64,000 nucleotides of DNA from the NCBI RefSeq assembly GCF_025175675.1, contig NZ_JANIOA010000025.1, forward strand, positions 1 to 64,000, read 5' to 3'. This stretch comes from Sedimenticola hydrogenitrophicus. Lineage in GTDB: Bacteria; Pseudomonadota; Gammaproteobacteria; Chromatiales; Chromatiaceae. The notes below the pieces were generated by a model. It was not told where the DNA came from. It saw nothing but the letters and a program-made list of their open reading frames with translations, and did not search any database. The position numbers and the translations under genes were made by a program. Below, piece after piece: positions 34,260-44,259 of the stretch (positions are counted from its first letter, which is position 1; each line of letters begins with the position of its first letter).

Positions 34260-36464
34260 ATGCCTGAACAACAGATCCTGCGGGTGGCTGTGCCTGCCCC
34301 GCTGCACCACAGTTTTGACTATCTGCCGCCCGCCGAGGCTTCCGCCGAGCAGCTGCTCCCCGGGGTGCGGGTGCGTGTGCCGTTTGGTCGTGGAGAGCGT
34401 TGCGGCGTGCTGCTGGAGGTGGTTACCGCCGCGGATGCCGACGGGCGTCGCCTGAAGCGTGCCCACGCCCTGCTGGATGCTGCCCCCCTGTTTTCCGCCG
34501 CCGATCTGGCGCTGTTGTGCTGGGCGGCCCGCTACTACCAGCACCCGATCGGCGAAGTGGTCGCCAACGCACTGCCGCTGCGGCTGCGCAAGGGGGAACC
34601 ACCGCTTCCGGTGCTGCAGCGGATCTGGTCACTGACCGCCCTGGGCGCGCGCCAGGATCCGCTCGCACTCGGGCGCGCCGCGAGGCAGGCCGAACTGTTG
34701 GCGCTGCTGCTGGAGTCCGGTGGCAGTCTGGGACAGGAGCAGATTCTTCAGGCCGGCGGGGGCGGCCGGCCGGCACTGCAGGCGCTGGAACGCAAGGGCT
34801 GGATCGCGCTGGATGAGCGCCTGCCCGCGGAGGTCAGGGCGGCACCGACCAGCCACCCGCCACTGCCACTCAATGCCGACCAGCAGCAGGCAGTCACGGC
34901 GGTCGACCTGGCGTGCTTCGGCAGCTATCTGCTGGACGGAGTGACCGGCAGCGGCAAGACCGAGGTCTACCTGGCGCTGGTGGAGCGGGCATTGGCGGCC
35001 GGCCGCCAGGCCCTGGTGCTGGTCCCCGAGATCGGTCTGACGCCGCAGTTGATCCGCCGCTTCGAGCGGCGCCTGGGGATGGGCCTGGCGGTGCTTCACT
35101 CCGGGCTGGCGGCCGGCGAGCGTGAGCGCGCCTGGCACCTGGCGCGGCTGGGGCAGGCGGCGGTGGTGCTGGGCACCCGCTCCGCCCTGTTGACGCCCCT
35201 GCCGCGGCTTGGCCTGATCGTGGTGGACGAGGAGCACGACCTCTCGTTCAAACAGCAGGATGGCTTCCGCTACTCCGCCCGCGACCTGGCGGTAATCCGC
35301 GCCCAGCGCAGCGGCTGTCCGGTGATGCTGGGTTCCGCCACCCCCTCGCTGGAGAGCCTGCACAATGCCCGTGCCGGTCGTTACCGGCACCTGCGGCTGC
35401 CGCAGCGGGCCGGCGAGGCACAGCCCGCACGCCTGGACCTGCTGGACATCCGCTCGGTGCGCCTGGAGGCGGGGCTGTCGCCGGTGTTGCTGCGCATGCT
35501 GCGGGAGACACTGGCGGCGGGCAACCAGGCGCTGCTGTTCATCAACCGGCGCGGCTACGCCCCGATCGTCACCTGCCACGCCTGCGGCTGGGTGGCCCAG
35601 TGTCGCCGCTGCGACGCGCGCTTGACCCTGCATGCCGCCAGCCGGCTGCTCTGGTGCCATCACTGCGGTTCGCAGCGGCGCCAGGAGCCCAAGTGCCCGG
35701 AGTGCGGCGATGCCGATCTGCGCACCCTGGGGCAGGGCACCGAGCGGGTCGAGGAGGTGCTGGCCGGCTATTTTCCCGAGGCGGGGATTGCCCGCATCGA
35801 CCGCGACACCACGCGCCGCAAGGGGAGTCTCGACCGGCTGCTTGACGGGATCCGCCAGGGTAAGTACTCACTGCTGCTGGGGACCCAGATGCTGGCCAAG
35901 GGGCACCACTTCCCCGATGTGACCCTGGTGGGCATCCTGGACGTCGATCAGGGGCTGTTCGGGGCCGATTTCCGCGCCGCCGAGCGCATGGCTCAGCTGG
36001 TCGTGCAGGTGGCGGGCCGGGCCGGGCGTGCCGAGAAACCGGGGCGGGTGCTGATCCAGACCCGTCATCCCGACCATCCGCTGATGCAGCGGCTGGTCAG
36101 CCAAGGCTACGCCGCCTGTGCCACGGAACTGCTGGCGGAGCGCGAAGCGGCCGCTTTTCCGCCCTACAGTTATCAGGCGTTGCTGCGGGCGGAGGCGCCC
36201 CGGGAGGGAGCGCCCCGCGAGTTTCTGGAGGAGGCCGCCGCTCTGGCGGAGACGCTCGCCGCGGGGCGGGTCGAGCTCTGGGGGCCGGTGCCGGCGCCGA
36301 TGGAGCGACGGGCCGGGCGTTACCGTGCCCACCTGCTGCTGCAGGCCGATCAGCGTGCCGAGCTGCAGCGGCTGCTGTGCGCCTGGGTGAGTCAGTTGGC
36401 AAAGCTCAAGTCGGCGCGGCGCGTGCGCTGGTCGATCGATATCGATCCCCAGGAGATGTTTTAG
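34260..36464 (+). CDS. priA: primosomal replication restart helicase PriA
   Basis: A 734-residue 3'-5' DNA helicase that rebuilds replication forks away from the origin. The N-terminal DNA-binding part begins LRVAVPAPLHHSFDYLPPAEA. Walker A GVTGSGKTEVYLAL lies near residue 226, the DEEH box near 322 (LIVVDEEHDLSFKQQDG). The zinc region has four Cys pairs (CHACGWVAQCRRC and CHHCG to CPECG, about residues 437-485). Later helicase motifs include QMLAKGHHFPDVTLVGILDVD and QVAGRAGRAEKPG. Length is normal. It has its own long upstream region with DnaA boxes. priA, argS and a SPOR gene lie in this order in several gammaproteobacteria. Confidence 0.97.
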   Translation: MPEQQILRVAVPAPLHHSFDYLPPAEASAEQLLPGVRVRVPFGRGERCGVLLEVVTAADADGRRLKRAHALLDAAPLFSAADLALLCWAARYYQHPIGEVVANALPLRLRKGEPPLPVLQRIWSLTALGARQDPLALGRAARQAELLALLLESGGSLGQEQILQAGGGGRPALQALERKGWIALDERLPAEVRAAPTSHPPLPLNADQQQAVTAVDLACFGSYLLDGVTGSGKTEVYLALVERALAAGRQALVLVPEIGLTPQLIRRFERRLGMGLAVLHSGLAAGERERAWHLARLGQAAVVLGTRSALLTPLPRLGLIVVDEEHDLSFKQQDGFRYSARDLAVIRAQRSGCPVMLGSATPSLESLHNARAGRYRHLRLPQRAGEAQPARLDLLDIRSVRLEAGLSPVLLRMLRETLAAGNQALLFINRRGYAPIVTCHACGWVAQCRRCDARLTLHAASRLLWCHHCGSQRRQEPKCPECGDADLRTLGQGTERVEEVLAGYFPEAGIARIDRDTTRRKGSLDRLLDGIRQGKYSLLLGTQMLAKGHHFPDVTLVGILDVDQGLFGADFRAAERMAQLVVQVAGRAGRAEKPGRVLIQTRHPDHPLMQRLVSQGYAACATELLAEREAAAFPPYSYQALLRAEAPREGAPREFLEEAAALAETLAAGRVELWGPVPAPMERRAGRYRAHLLLQADQRAELQRLLCAWVSQLAKLKSARRVRWSIDIDPQEMF

Positions 36465-36530
36465 CCCGGATTTCTCGCCATCCGCGCGACTATTTTGGAA
36501 TCGATACGGTTCGTTTCCCTCACCGCATCC

Positions 36531-36651
36531 TACAACCCGAACCCGTAGGGTGCCGGTGAGCGCAGCGAACCGCACCAACAGCTTGTAGAAAGGTGGGCTC
36601 GTTTTTGTGTCCACCCTTCTACGCGCCACGGGTTTATTCTTGCGCGAGCCC
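36531..36651. repeat. repeat remnants downstream of priA
   Basis: The segment holds GTAGGGTGCCGGTGAGCGCA-type sequence, a weak GTGGGC/CCACCC palindrome, and at 36633-36651 a solo TTATTCTTGCGCGAGCCC that equals one end of the 178-bp element at 17.9 kb. No gene is seen in this convergent gap. Confidence 0.6.
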
Positions 36652-36690
36652 TAGGGAAGCTGGCCAACACCCTGTGGGCCGTACGAGGGC

Positions 36691-38364
36691 TCACAGCAGC
36701 AGCCGGCTCTCCTCACGGTATTGCGCGTCGGGCACGGCCAGATCCGTGAGTCCCCGGCCGATCCAGCGCCGTGCGGCGATCGTCAGGCGGCAGGATTGCC
36801 CGCGCGTTGCCTCCCAGTTGGCCGCCTCGGTCAGCAGGGCAGCGGCATAGGTGTTGAACAGGCCGAGGGCGAAACGGCGGGCCGCGGCCTCGCTGTCGCA
36901 ACGGTTGCCCCTGGCCATCGATTCGGTATGGCGGCCCAGGGTCTGGACGGCCGTCCGCACGGACTTGACCGCGCCGTCCAGCTCGCTGGTGGTAACTTGT
37001 GCGACCCGCATCAGGGTGTCCTCGAGGAACGGGCGCAACGCCTCCTGCCGGTCGATGGCGCGCAGCGCGTCGAGGCTGAGCACGTTGGTGGTGCCCTCCC
37101 ACAGCGGCAGCACCTGGGCGTCGCGCAGCAGGCGTGGCAGACCGGTCTCCTCGATGTAGCCCATGCCGCCAATGGCCTCGATCGCCTCACTGGCCACGCG
37201 CACCACCTGCTTGCCCGTGCCCAGTTTGGCGACCGGCGTGAGCAGTCGGCAGGCACCCGCCTCGAGCGGGCTGGCGGCCCTGGTCTCGACCTTGCCAATC
37301 AGTTCGGCCAGGCGCAGGGCGATGGCCAGGCCCGCCTCGTACTCGACCTGCAACCCGGCCAGGGTCTCCAGGTGCAATGGCTGCTCGATCAGCGGCCGAC
37401 CGAAGGCGACACGCCGTCCGGCGTAATCCTTGGCGAGCTGAAGAGCGCGCGCCATGATCCCGGTGGCCGCCAGGGTGTTGTGAAAACGCGCCAGGTTGAG
37501 CACGGTGGCGATCAGGCGCACGCCGTCGCCGGGTTTGCCGACCAGGGTTGCCTCGACACCCTGCAGGTCGATCTCCGCCGTGGGCAGGGCCCGGGTGCCG
37601 AGCTTCTCCTTCAGCTTGCGCAGGGTGATGTGGCGCAGCGTCCCGTCCGCGTTCCAGGGCTGGACAAAGAACAGCGACAGACCGGGTGTGCCCTGGGCAT
37701 TGGCCAGGGTGAGCGCACACTCCGCGGTGACCGCCGAGACGAAGAACTTGTTGCCGTAAAGCCGCCATACCCCCGCTTCCCGCCGCGCGGTGGTGGTGCT
37801 GCGGCTGACATCCGAACCGCCCTCCTTTTCCGTCATCCACTGGCCGCTGGTCCAGGCCTGATCGGGGTCGCGACTCAGCAGATGGCGGAGCGGCCGCGCG
37901 GCAAGCTCGGGATCGGCGTAGCGCTTGAGAATCGCGATGGCGCCATCCGTCATGGCATAGGGGCAGGAGACGAAAGCGGAACTGGGACCGAACAGGTGGA
38001 TCAGCGCCGCCTGATGAAGGCGGGATCGCCAGCCGAGGCGGGCTTCATGGGCGGTCGCCATCAGACCCTGTTCGGCGCCAATCCGGTGGATCTCCCGCCA
38101 GGCGGGGCTGATCCGCACCTTGTCCACGCGCCGGCCCCAGGCCTCGTACTGCACCAGTTCCGGCACATCCCGTTCCGCCTCGATCGCCAGGGTCTGCAGG
38201 GATCCGGCGGCCAGTTCGCCGAGTTCGTGGAGCTGCGGGCGGATCTCTGCCAGCTGCTCTGGCGCGAACAGCCGTTCCAGCTGAAAGCGCAGGGCCGAAT
38301 CGGCCTCAAAGGTGTTGGTCAGCTGTGGCGGGTCCTGGAAAAAGGGTTGGTTGTCGGTAGCCAT
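36691..38364 (-). CDS. acyl-CoA dehydrogenase, AidB-like
   Basis: A 557-residue flavoprotein. It is longer than ordinary acyl-CoA dehydrogenases (about 380 residues), like the AidB branch. FAD- and substrate-binding segments are visible: SGQWMTEKEGGSDVSRSTTTARR, WRLYGNKFFVSAVTAECALTLA, RLIATVLNLARFHNTLAATGIMARA and EAIEAIGGMGYIEETGLPRLLRDAQVLPLWEGTTNVLSLD in outline. E. coli AidB belongs to the adaptive response to alkylation, but related proteins are isovaleryl- or other acyl-CoA dehydrogenases. No partner genes are adjacent. Confidence 0.88.
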   Translation of the reverse strand: MATDNQPFFQDPPQLTNTFEADSALRFQLERLFAPEQLAEIRPQLHELGELAAGSLQTLAIEAERDVPELVQYEAWGRRVDKVRISPAWREIHRIGAEQGLMATAHEARLGWRSRLHQAALIHLFGPSSAFVSCPYAMTDGAIAILKRYADPELAARPLRHLLSRDPDQAWTSGQWMTEKEGGSDVSRSTTTARREAGVWRLYGNKFFVSAVTAECALTLANAQGTPGLSLFFVQPWNADGTLRHITLRKLKEKLGTRALPTAEIDLQGVEATLVGKPGDGVRLIATVLNLARFHNTLAATGIMARALQLAKDYAGRRVAFGRPLIEQPLHLETLAGLQVEYEAGLAIALRLAELIGKVETRAASPLEAGACRLLTPVAKLGTGKQVVRVASEAIEAIGGMGYIEETGLPRLLRDAQVLPLWEGTTNVLSLDALRAIDRQEALRPFLEDTLMRVAQVTTSELDGAVKSVRTAVQTLGRHTESMARGNRCDSEAAARRFALGLFNTYAAALLTEAANWEATRGQSCRLTIAARRWIGRGLTDLAVPDAQYREESRLLL

Positions 38365-38593
38365 GGCATGCTCCCTCGCGAGGGTCAGGATTGGGTTCCA
38401 TGATGTACAGTACAGTCGAGCCCCGGCGCGGGGTCAAATGGCCGGCCGCGGTGTGGGCGGCGATACGCGGCTGGACCGCCTCGATCCGAAGCGCTGCGTC
38501 CTATAAACGCCGGCAGGCGCGGTGCCAACCATTACCCACCGACCCCGGCTTTGTTGTATCCTTATCCGTTTCCGTTTTGCCGTTGAGTAAGAG

Positions 38594-40354
38594 ATGAAGA
38601 ACCTGATACAGCAGTTGGTTTCCCAGGCCCTGGGCGAGATCGCCGCGGCGGGCGGGTTGGGCGATACGCCCGCGCCGCAGCCGATCATCGAGCGTACCCG
38701 CGACCCCCGTCATGGCGATTTCGCCTGTAACGTGGCGCTGGTACTGGCCAAGGCGGCGCGCCGCAAGCCGCGTGATCTGGCCGAACAGCTGATCGCCGCT
38801 CTGCCGGCCTCGCCGGCGGTGGCCAAGGTGGAGATCGCCGGGCCCGGCTTCATCAACTTCACCCTGGCGACGGATGCCTACCGGGCGGTGGTCAGCGAGG
38901 TGTTGACCCAGGGCCACGAGTATGGGCGCAGCCGCCTGGGCCAGGGCAAGCGTATCCAGGTGGAGTTTGTCTCCGCCAACCCGACCGGCCCGTTGCACGT
39001 GGGGCATGGGCGTGGCGCCGCCTACGGCGCGGTGGTGGCCGACCTGCTGGAGGCGGTGGGCTACGACGTGCACCGCGAGTACTACGTCAACGACGCCGGG
39101 CGGCAGATGGATATCCTGGCCGCCAGCGTCTGGCTGCGCTACCTGGAGCTGTGCGACGAGACCATCCCCTTCCCCGCCAACGGCTATCGTGGCGACTACG
39201 TTTGGGATATCGCCGCCACCCTGCACCGCGAGCATGGCGACAGCTACCGGCATGCCGCCGAAGCGGTGTTCGAGGGCGTGCCGGCGGACGAGCCGGCCGG
39301 TGGCGACAAGGAGAAGCATATCGACGGCGTGATCGAGCAGGCCAAGCAGCTGCTGGGCGACAATCGCTATCGCTATGTCTTCGAGCTGGCCCTCAACACT
39401 ATCCTGGACGACATCCGCGATGACCTGGGCCTGTTCGGCGTCACCTACCAGGAGTGGTACTCGGAGCGCAGCCTGACCGAATCGGGCGCGGTCAACAAGG
39501 CGCTGCAGCGGCTGCGCGAATCCGGCCATGTCTACGAGCAGGGTGGTGCCCTCTGGTTCAAGTCCACCGATTTCGGTGACGAGAAGGACCGGGTGGTGGT
39601 GCGGGACAATGGCCAGACCACCTACTTCGCCTCCGACATCGCCTACCACATGGACAAACTGGAGCGCGGCTTTGAGCGCGTAATCGACGTCTGGGGCGCC
39701 GATCATCACGGCTACGTGCCGCGGGTCAAGGCGGCGATGCAGGCGGTGGGCGACGACCCGTCACGGCTCGATGTACTGCTGGTGCAGTTCGCCATTCTCT
39801 ATCGCGGCGGCGAGCGGGTGCAGATGTCGACCCGCTCTGGCTCCTTCGTCACCCTACGCGAACTGCGCAAGGAGGTGGGCTCCGATGCCGCACGCTTCTT
39901 CTACGTGATGCGCAAGTGCGAGCAGCACATGGATTTCGATCTGGATCTGGCCAAGTCCCAGTCCAGCGACAATCCGGTCTACTATGTGCAGTACGCCCAC
40001 GCCCGGGTCTGCAGCGTGCTGCGCCAGGCGGCGGAGAAGGGCATCCCGGTGGAGATCAGCGCGGGCGGGCAGAACCTGGAGCGGCTGACCGAGTCCCATG
40101 AACAGGCGCTGCTGAAGAGCCTGGCGCGCTATCCGGAGGTGGTGGAGGCCTCGGCCCTGAACGAGGAGCCGCACCAGCTGACCCACTACGTGCGGGAACT
40201 GGCCAACGATTTCCACACCTACTACAACGCCCACCAGTTCCTGGTGGAGGACGCGGCGCTGCGCGATGCCCGTATCAAACTGATCCTGGCGGTGCGCCAG
40301 GTGTTGCGCAACGGCCTCAACCTGCTCGGGGTTTCGGCACCGGAGAAGATGTAA
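38594..40354 (+). CDS. argS: arginyl-tRNA synthetase
   Basis: A 586-residue class I synthetase charging tRNA-Arg. The N-terminal Add1 domain precedes the ATP site [20 protein letters not shown] (HVGH in place of HIGH, about residue 135). The KMSKS-like loop reads [16 protein letters not shown], near residue 410. Also visible are [12 protein letters not shown] and [17 protein letters not shown]. The C-terminal anticodon-binding domain ends with [10 protein letters not shown]. The stop codon shares a base with the start of the SPOR gene (TAATG). Confidence 0.97.
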   Translation: MKNLIQQLVSQALGEIAAAGGLGDTPAPQPIIERTRDPRHGDFACNVALVLAKAARRKPRDLAEQLIAALPASPAVAKVEIAGPGFINFTLATDAYRAVVSEVLTQGHEYGRSRLGQGKRIQVEFVSANPTGPLHVGHGRGAAYGAVVADLLEAVGYDVHREYYVNDAGRQMDILAASVWLRYLELCDETIPFPANGYRGDYVWDIAATLHREHGDSYRHAAEAVFEGVPADEPAGGDKEKHIDGVIEQAKQLLGDNRYRYVFELALNTILDDIRDDLGLFGVTYQEWYSERSLTESGAVNKALQRLRESGHVYEQGGALWFKSTDFGDEKDRVVVRDNGQTTYFASDIAYHMDKLERGFERVIDVWGADHHGYVPRVKAAMQAVGDDPSRLDVLLVQFAILYRGGERVQMSTRSGSFVTLRELRKEVGSDAARFFYVMRKCEQHMDFDLDLAKSQSSDNPVYYVQYAHARVCSVLRQAAEKGIPVEISAGGQNLERLTESHEQALLKSLARYPEVVEASALNEEPHQLTHYVRELANDFHTYYNAHQFLVEDAALRDARIKLILAVRQVLRNGLNLLGVSAPEKM

Positions 40355-40986
40355 TGCCGCGGGACTACAAGAGTCGGGCAACGCCGCAGAAGAAGGGCCG
40401 CAAGCAGCCGCTGTCCGGCTGGGTCTGGTTCGCCAGCGGCCTGCTGGTGGGCCTGTTCGTCACCCTGCTGGTGTGGCTCAAGCTGACCCCGGACGGGCCG
40501 GTGCTACCAAAACCGGCGGTGGTTGACCGCTCCTACAAAGCGCCCCGGGAAACGCTGGCGGAACGCGAGCCGGAGCCGCCCAAGGCCCAGTCCGCGCCCA
40601 AGCCGCGCTTCGACTTCTACACCATTCTGCCGGAGATGGAGGTGGTGGTGCCGGATCCGGAACCGGAGGTGGAGAAAGCGTCCGTCGCGGCGACCCCTGC
40701 CAACGGCGCCGCCCCGGTGGTCAGTGCGGGACCCCGGAGCGCGGCGGCGTCCGCCTACTATATGTTGCAGATGGGCTCGTTCAGGAAATTCACCGATGCC
40801 GACAAATTGAAGGCCAGCCTGGCCCTGGTGGGGATCGAGGCCGAGATCCAGAAGTTTACCCTGGACGGCGGCGAGGTGTTCCACCGGGTGCGCAGCGGTC
40901 CCTACACCAGCGGCCAGGTCAACACCCTGCGTGCCCGCCTGAGCCAGAACAATATCAACAGCCTGGTGATCAAGCTGAAAAAATAG
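40354..40986 (+). CDS. SPOR domain cell-division protein (FtsN-like)
   Basis: A 210-residue bitopic inner-membrane protein. A basic N-terminus (PRDYKSRATPQKKGRKQPL) precedes one membrane segment (WVWFASGLLVGLFVTLLVWL), then a Pro-rich periplasmic linker with FYTILPEMEVVVPDPEPEVEK, and a C-terminal SPOR domain (YYMLQMGSFRKFTDADKLKASL to INSLVIKLKK) that binds denuded septal peptidoglycan. The layout and place after argS match FtsN-type proteins of gammaproteobacteria. It is translationally coupled to argS. Confidence 0.9.
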   Translation: MPRDYKSRATPQKKGRKQPLSGWVWFASGLLVGLFVTLLVWLKLTPDGPVLPKPAVVDRSYKAPRETLAEREPEPPKAQSAPKPRFDFYTILPEMEVVVPDPEPEVEKASVAATPANGAAPVVSAGPRSAAASAYYMLQMGSFRKFTDADKLKASLALVGIEAEIQKFTLDGGEVFHRVRSGPYTSGQVNTLRARLSQNNINSLVIKLKK

Positions 40987-41009
40987 CCGGACGGTTCGAC
41001 AGGCTCCTG

Positions 41010-41141
41010 GATTCAACCGCGAAGAACGCAAAGCTCGCAAAGAGAATTACTGGTTCACCTGGCAGTCCGGGTCAGGCTGTCAGGTTAAGGAGCGGGAGTA
41101 TACGTGCCGCTGTTTTCCTTCGTGTTCTTGGTGGTTGAATC
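41010..41141. repeat. CCGCGAAGAACGCAAAG-type inverted-repeat element
   Basis: ATTCAACCGCGAAGAACGCA at one end faces GTTCTTGGTGGTTGAAT at the other. The same ends bound the larger element at 47.09-47.31 kb. It lies between the convergent SPOR and feoC genes. Confidence 0.7.
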
Positions 41142-41210
41142 AAGATTTTTCGTTCCCCCCGTTCCCACACTACGGTCTGTCCCGCAGGGGCCGAACCTGA
41201 TACCCGGCGG

Positions 41211-41441
41211 CTAACCCCCTCCCCCGTCGACCCACTCGTAAAGCTCAATGCTGTCCGATCGGCACTTACTGCAACCGCTGCCGCAGCCCGCCTCGACAGT
41301 CCGCCGGCGCACCCGGCCCTTGTGCATCCAGGTCTCCAGCATGCCGCGGGCCGCGTCCGGCGTGGTGCCCAGGTGCAGGGCGATATCGGACAGGCAGACG
41401 GGGCCGCGCCCGCACAGGTAGCGTTTGATGTTGGCGAGCAT
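41211..41441 (-). CDS. feoC: FeoC-like small Fe-S / winged-helix protein
   Basis: A 76-residue protein at the end of the feo operon. Residues about 1-50 form a small winged helix (MLANIKRYLCGRGPVCLSDIALHLG, RGMLETWMHKGRVRR). The tail carries CGSGCSKC, the Cys cluster of FeoC that can bind Fe-S. FeoC is thought to tune FeoB stability or activity. Its ATG overlaps the feoB stop (TGATG), so the two are translationally coupled. Confidence 0.88.
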   Translation of the reverse strand: MLANIKRYLCGRGPVCLSDIALHLGTTPDAARGMLETWMHKGRVRRRTVEAGCGSGCSKCRSDSIELYEWVDGGGG

Positions 41442-43753
41442 CAGACGGTGGCCTTTTTGTCCGCCAGTGGTTGAGCCTGTGGATCGCGCCTGCTCCAGAT
41501 GCGCAGGCTCAGAATGACGGCGGCAATGAACAGACTCAGTCCGATAATCCAGGCGGCGGAGCTGCCAAGGTGTCGGTCAAGGGTGGCCGCTTGATAGAAG
41601 ATAGTGGAGGTGGTGTAAGCGACGCCCGTGGTCCAGATTGCAACAAATCCGGCCCAGGCTCCGCCGGCTTCGCGCACAATGGCACCGATGGTGGCGACAC
41701 AAGGGAAGTAGAGCAGGATGAAGAGCAGATAAGCGAAGGCGCCGGCCTGACCGTCAAAGCGGGCGGCCATGGCACCAAATATCCCGCTGTTGACCGCCTG
41801 TGCCGCGGCTGCTCCTTGCAGTGAGCTGATATCGCCCAAATCCAGTCCCAGGGGGTCGAGCAGGGTGTCGCGAATGGCGGCAAGATTGTCCGGCACGGTA
41901 GCCAGTGCCTCGCCCAGACGCGTCCAGAGTTCGAAGGGGGGCGGTTCGGCGATGGCGCCGGCGTCTTGCACCGCCAGGCGGGTATAGAGCGAGTCCAGCG
42001 TGCCCACCACCGCTTCTTTTGCCAGTACGCCGGTAAAGATACCGACGGTGGCCGGCCAGTTATCCTGTTTAATGCCCAGCGGGGCGAACAGCGGGGTGAC
42101 CGATTTGCCCATTTCGTTGAGCACCGACGGGCTGCCGTCCCGGGCGCCAAAGCTGCCATCGACGCTGATGGAGTTGAGTACATTCAATGCCAGCACCATC
42201 ATCACGATCACCTTTCCGGCATCGCGGATGAACAGCTTGACCCGATCCCAGGTACGCAGCAACACCCCTTTCAGGGTGGGGAGGTGGTAGGGTGGCAGCT
42301 CCATCATAAATCCACTGCTCTCGCCGCAAAGCAGGGTGCGACGCATGATCATGCCGGTTAGTACGGCGATCAGTATGCCCACCAGATAGAGCAGGAATAC
42401 CAGATTCTGACCGTTACTGGGGAAAAAGGCGGCCGCGAACAGGGCGTATACCGGCAGGCGGGCGCCGCACGACATGAAGGGGTTCATCAGGATGGTGAGC
42501 TTGCGTTCCCGTTGGTTCTCGAGGGTGCGGGTCGCCATGACCGCCGGCACATTACAGCCAAAACCGACAATCAGGGGCACGAAGGCCTTGCCCGGCAGGC
42601 CGATGGCGCGCATCGCCCGGTCCATGACAAAGGCGGCGCGGGCCATGTAGCCGGTATCCTCCAGTACCGAAAGGAACAGGTAGAGGCAGGCGATGATGGG
42701 GATGAAGGTAGAGACCACCTGGATACCACCGCCTAGTCCGTCGGCAATGAACACCCGTGCCCAGGCGGGTAAACCCAGTTGGGCCAGCCAGTGGTTTGCG
42801 CCTTCCACCATCACCGCACCCACCGCGATATCGAAGAAGTCGATGAAGGCGCCGCCGATGTTGATGGTGAACATGAACATCAGGTACATCAACAGCATGA
42901 AGATCGGAATGCCGGCCACCCTGTTCAGCACCAGTCGGTCGATCCGGTCCGACAGGGTGCTGCCGAGGATCCCCGGCTCGCGGATCACCCGCAGCGCCAG
43001 TGTATGGGCATGGGCATAGCGGGCGTCGGCGATGTGGATATCCGCATCCTCGCCGGCGCGGTCGCGAATCAGTCCCTGCCAGCGCTCCACCAGCGGGCGG
43101 ATCGACTCGCCGGCCAGGCCGAAGGCGTGGCTGTCGTTTTCCAGCAGCTTGAGGGCCAGCCAGCGTCGATTGGCGGCAATCGGCACCGCTTCGATGCCGG
43201 TGGTGATCTCGCTGATGGCCTGTTCGACGCACCCCTCGTGGCTGACCTGGAAGTCCTGTCCGGTCTGGCCGATCATGCCGCCTATCGCCTGTTTCAGCGG
43301 CTCCAGTCCCTCACCTGTGACCGCCACCACTGGCACTACAGGACAACCGAGCTCGCGGCTGAGCTGGTCGATATCCACGTCGATGCCGCGCTTGCGCGCT
43401 ACATCCATCATGTTCAGCGCGGCGATGATGGGTACCCCCATCTCGCGCAGCTGGACACTGAAATAGAGATTGCGCTCCAGGTTGGAGGCGTCCAGCACAT
43501 TGATGATCAGCGAGGCTTCACGGGATAGCAGGTAATCGCGGGTGACCTGTTCGTCGATGGAGTTGGCGTCCAGGGAGTAAATACCCGGGAGATCGATCAT
43601 GGCCAGCTCCTCGCCCGCCAGCTGGAAGCGTCCCTCCTTGCGGTCCACGGTCACCCCGGGCCAGTTGCCGGTCTTCTGGCGGATGCCGGTGAACGCGTTG
43701 AACAGGGCCGATTTGCCGCAGTTGGGGTTGCCGCCGAGGGCGATGGTGATCAC
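41441..43753 (-). CDS. feoB: ferrous iron transporter FeoB
   Basis: A 770-residue inner-membrane Fe(II) transporter. The N-terminal G domain has G1 GNPNCGKSALFNAFTG, QKTGNWPGVTVDRKEG, G3 IDLPGIYSLDANSIDEQV, and G4 NMMDVAR. The membrane half contains VGFGCNVPAVMATRTLEN and NPFMSCGARLPVYALFAAAFFP, with the conserved Cys residues of the transport path. The GTG start has GGAGGAG upstream. The middle gene of feoABC; likely iron-repressed. Confidence 0.97.
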   Translation of the reverse strand: MITIALGGNPNCGKSALFNAFTGIRQKTGNWPGVTVDRKEGRFQLAGEELAMIDLPGIYSLDANSIDEQVTRDYLLSREASLIINVLDASNLERNLYFSVQLREMGVPIIAALNMMDVARKRGIDVDIDQLSRELGCPVVPVVAVTGEGLEPLKQAIGGMIGQTGQDFQVSHEGCVEQAISEITTGIEAVPIAANRRWLALKLLENDSHAFGLAGESIRPLVERWQGLIRDRAGEDADIHIADARYAHAHTLALRVIREPGILGSTLSDRIDRLVLNRVAGIPIFMLLMYLMFMFTINIGGAFIDFFDIAVGAVMVEGANHWLAQLGLPAWARVFIADGLGGGIQVVSTFIPIIACLYLFLSVLEDTGYMARAAFVMDRAMRAIGLPGKAFVPLIVGFGCNVPAVMATRTLENQRERKLTILMNPFMSCGARLPVYALFAAAFFPSNGQNLVFLLYLVGILIAVLTGMIMRRTLLCGESSGFMMELPPYHLPTLKGVLLRTWDRVKLFIRDAGKVIVMMVLALNVLNSISVDGSFGARDGSPSVLNEMGKSVTPLFAPLGIKQDNWPATVGIFTGVLAKEAVVGTLDSLYTRLAVQDAGAIAEPPPFELWTRLGEALATVPDNLAAIRDTLLDPLGLDLGDISSLQGAAAAQAVNSGIFGAMAARFDGQAGAFAYLLFILLYFPCVATIGAIVREAGGAWAGFVAIWTTGVAYTTSTIFYQAATLDRHLGSSAAWIIGLSLFIAAVILSLRIWSRRDPQAQPLADKKATV

Positions 43754-43795
43754 GGTCTCCTCCGGTGACCGGGGAGCCCGGTCGTGTAAATGCTG

Positions 43796-44050
43796 CTATC
43801 GATCGAGCGGCTGCATCAACAGCTTGTCAGCCACGCTGGCACCCAGGGCGACGCGGGTGCCGGCGCTGGCCACCACCACACCACGGCGACGTTGCTGCAG
43901 GACGCTGATCTCCGAACCGACGCGCAGGCCCAGGCCGAGCAGCCGCCTGATCAGCCCCTTGCCTCCCACGATGTGGGTAATGCGGGCACAGGTCCCGGCC
44001 GGGATCTGGGCCAGGGTAAGCGGATTGGCGGCTGGAACAGCGGTCTCCAT
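43796..44050 (-). CDS. feoA: FeoA-domain iron transport accessory protein
   Basis: An 84-residue SH3-like protein with LTLAQIPAGTCARITHIVGGKGLIRRLLGLGLRVGSEISVLQ in outline, the standard FeoA core. FeoA is needed for FeoB function. It leads the operon, 42 bases before feoB, with a Fur-like box directly upstream of its start. Confidence 0.93.
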   Translation of the reverse strand: METAVPAANPLTLAQIPAGTCARITHIVGGKGLIRRLLGLGLRVGSEISVLQQRRRGVVVASAGTRVALGASVADKLLMQPLDR

Positions 44051-44065
44051 GGACAGCGATATCTC

Positions 44066-44084
44066 AATAAGAATGATTTACGTT
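44066..44084 (-). promoter_or_regulatory. Fur box upstream of feoA
   Basis: AATAAGAATGATTTACGTT is a good match to the 19-base Fur consensus built from NATWATNATWATN-type hexamers, and lies 15 bases before the feoA start. Repression by Fe-Fur when iron is plentiful is expected. Confidence 0.6.
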
Positions 44085-44172
44085 AAATCTATCACCGTTG
44101 TATATCAGGAACAACTGATAAACCAGAATAACGTTAAATTAGGCAGGGGTATTTGCCGGCGATCTCATCCTC

Positions 44173-44244
44173 AGGTGTCGGAGTCAAGCCGTGTATGCCG
44201 GGTGAAGTATGGTCGGGCATGGAGTCAGCTTGACTCCGACACCT
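44173..44244. repeat. hairpin repeat, GGTGTCGGAGTCAAG type
   Basis: The arms AGGTGTCGGAGTCAAG and CTTGACTCCGACACCT are perfect complements. Both carry the matched change GGTGTC/GACACC where the 19.1 kb copy has GGGGTC/GACCCC, so pairing is kept. It is located between the feo promoter and the methyltransferase stop. Confidence 0.8.
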
Positions 44245-44259
44245 CACCTATCGACGGCC

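Noticed and set aside
40987-41050. GGTTCGAC sequence resembling a tRNA T-loop
   Set aside because: No matching acceptor, D or anticodon arms surround it; it lies beside a CGCAAAG-type repeat.
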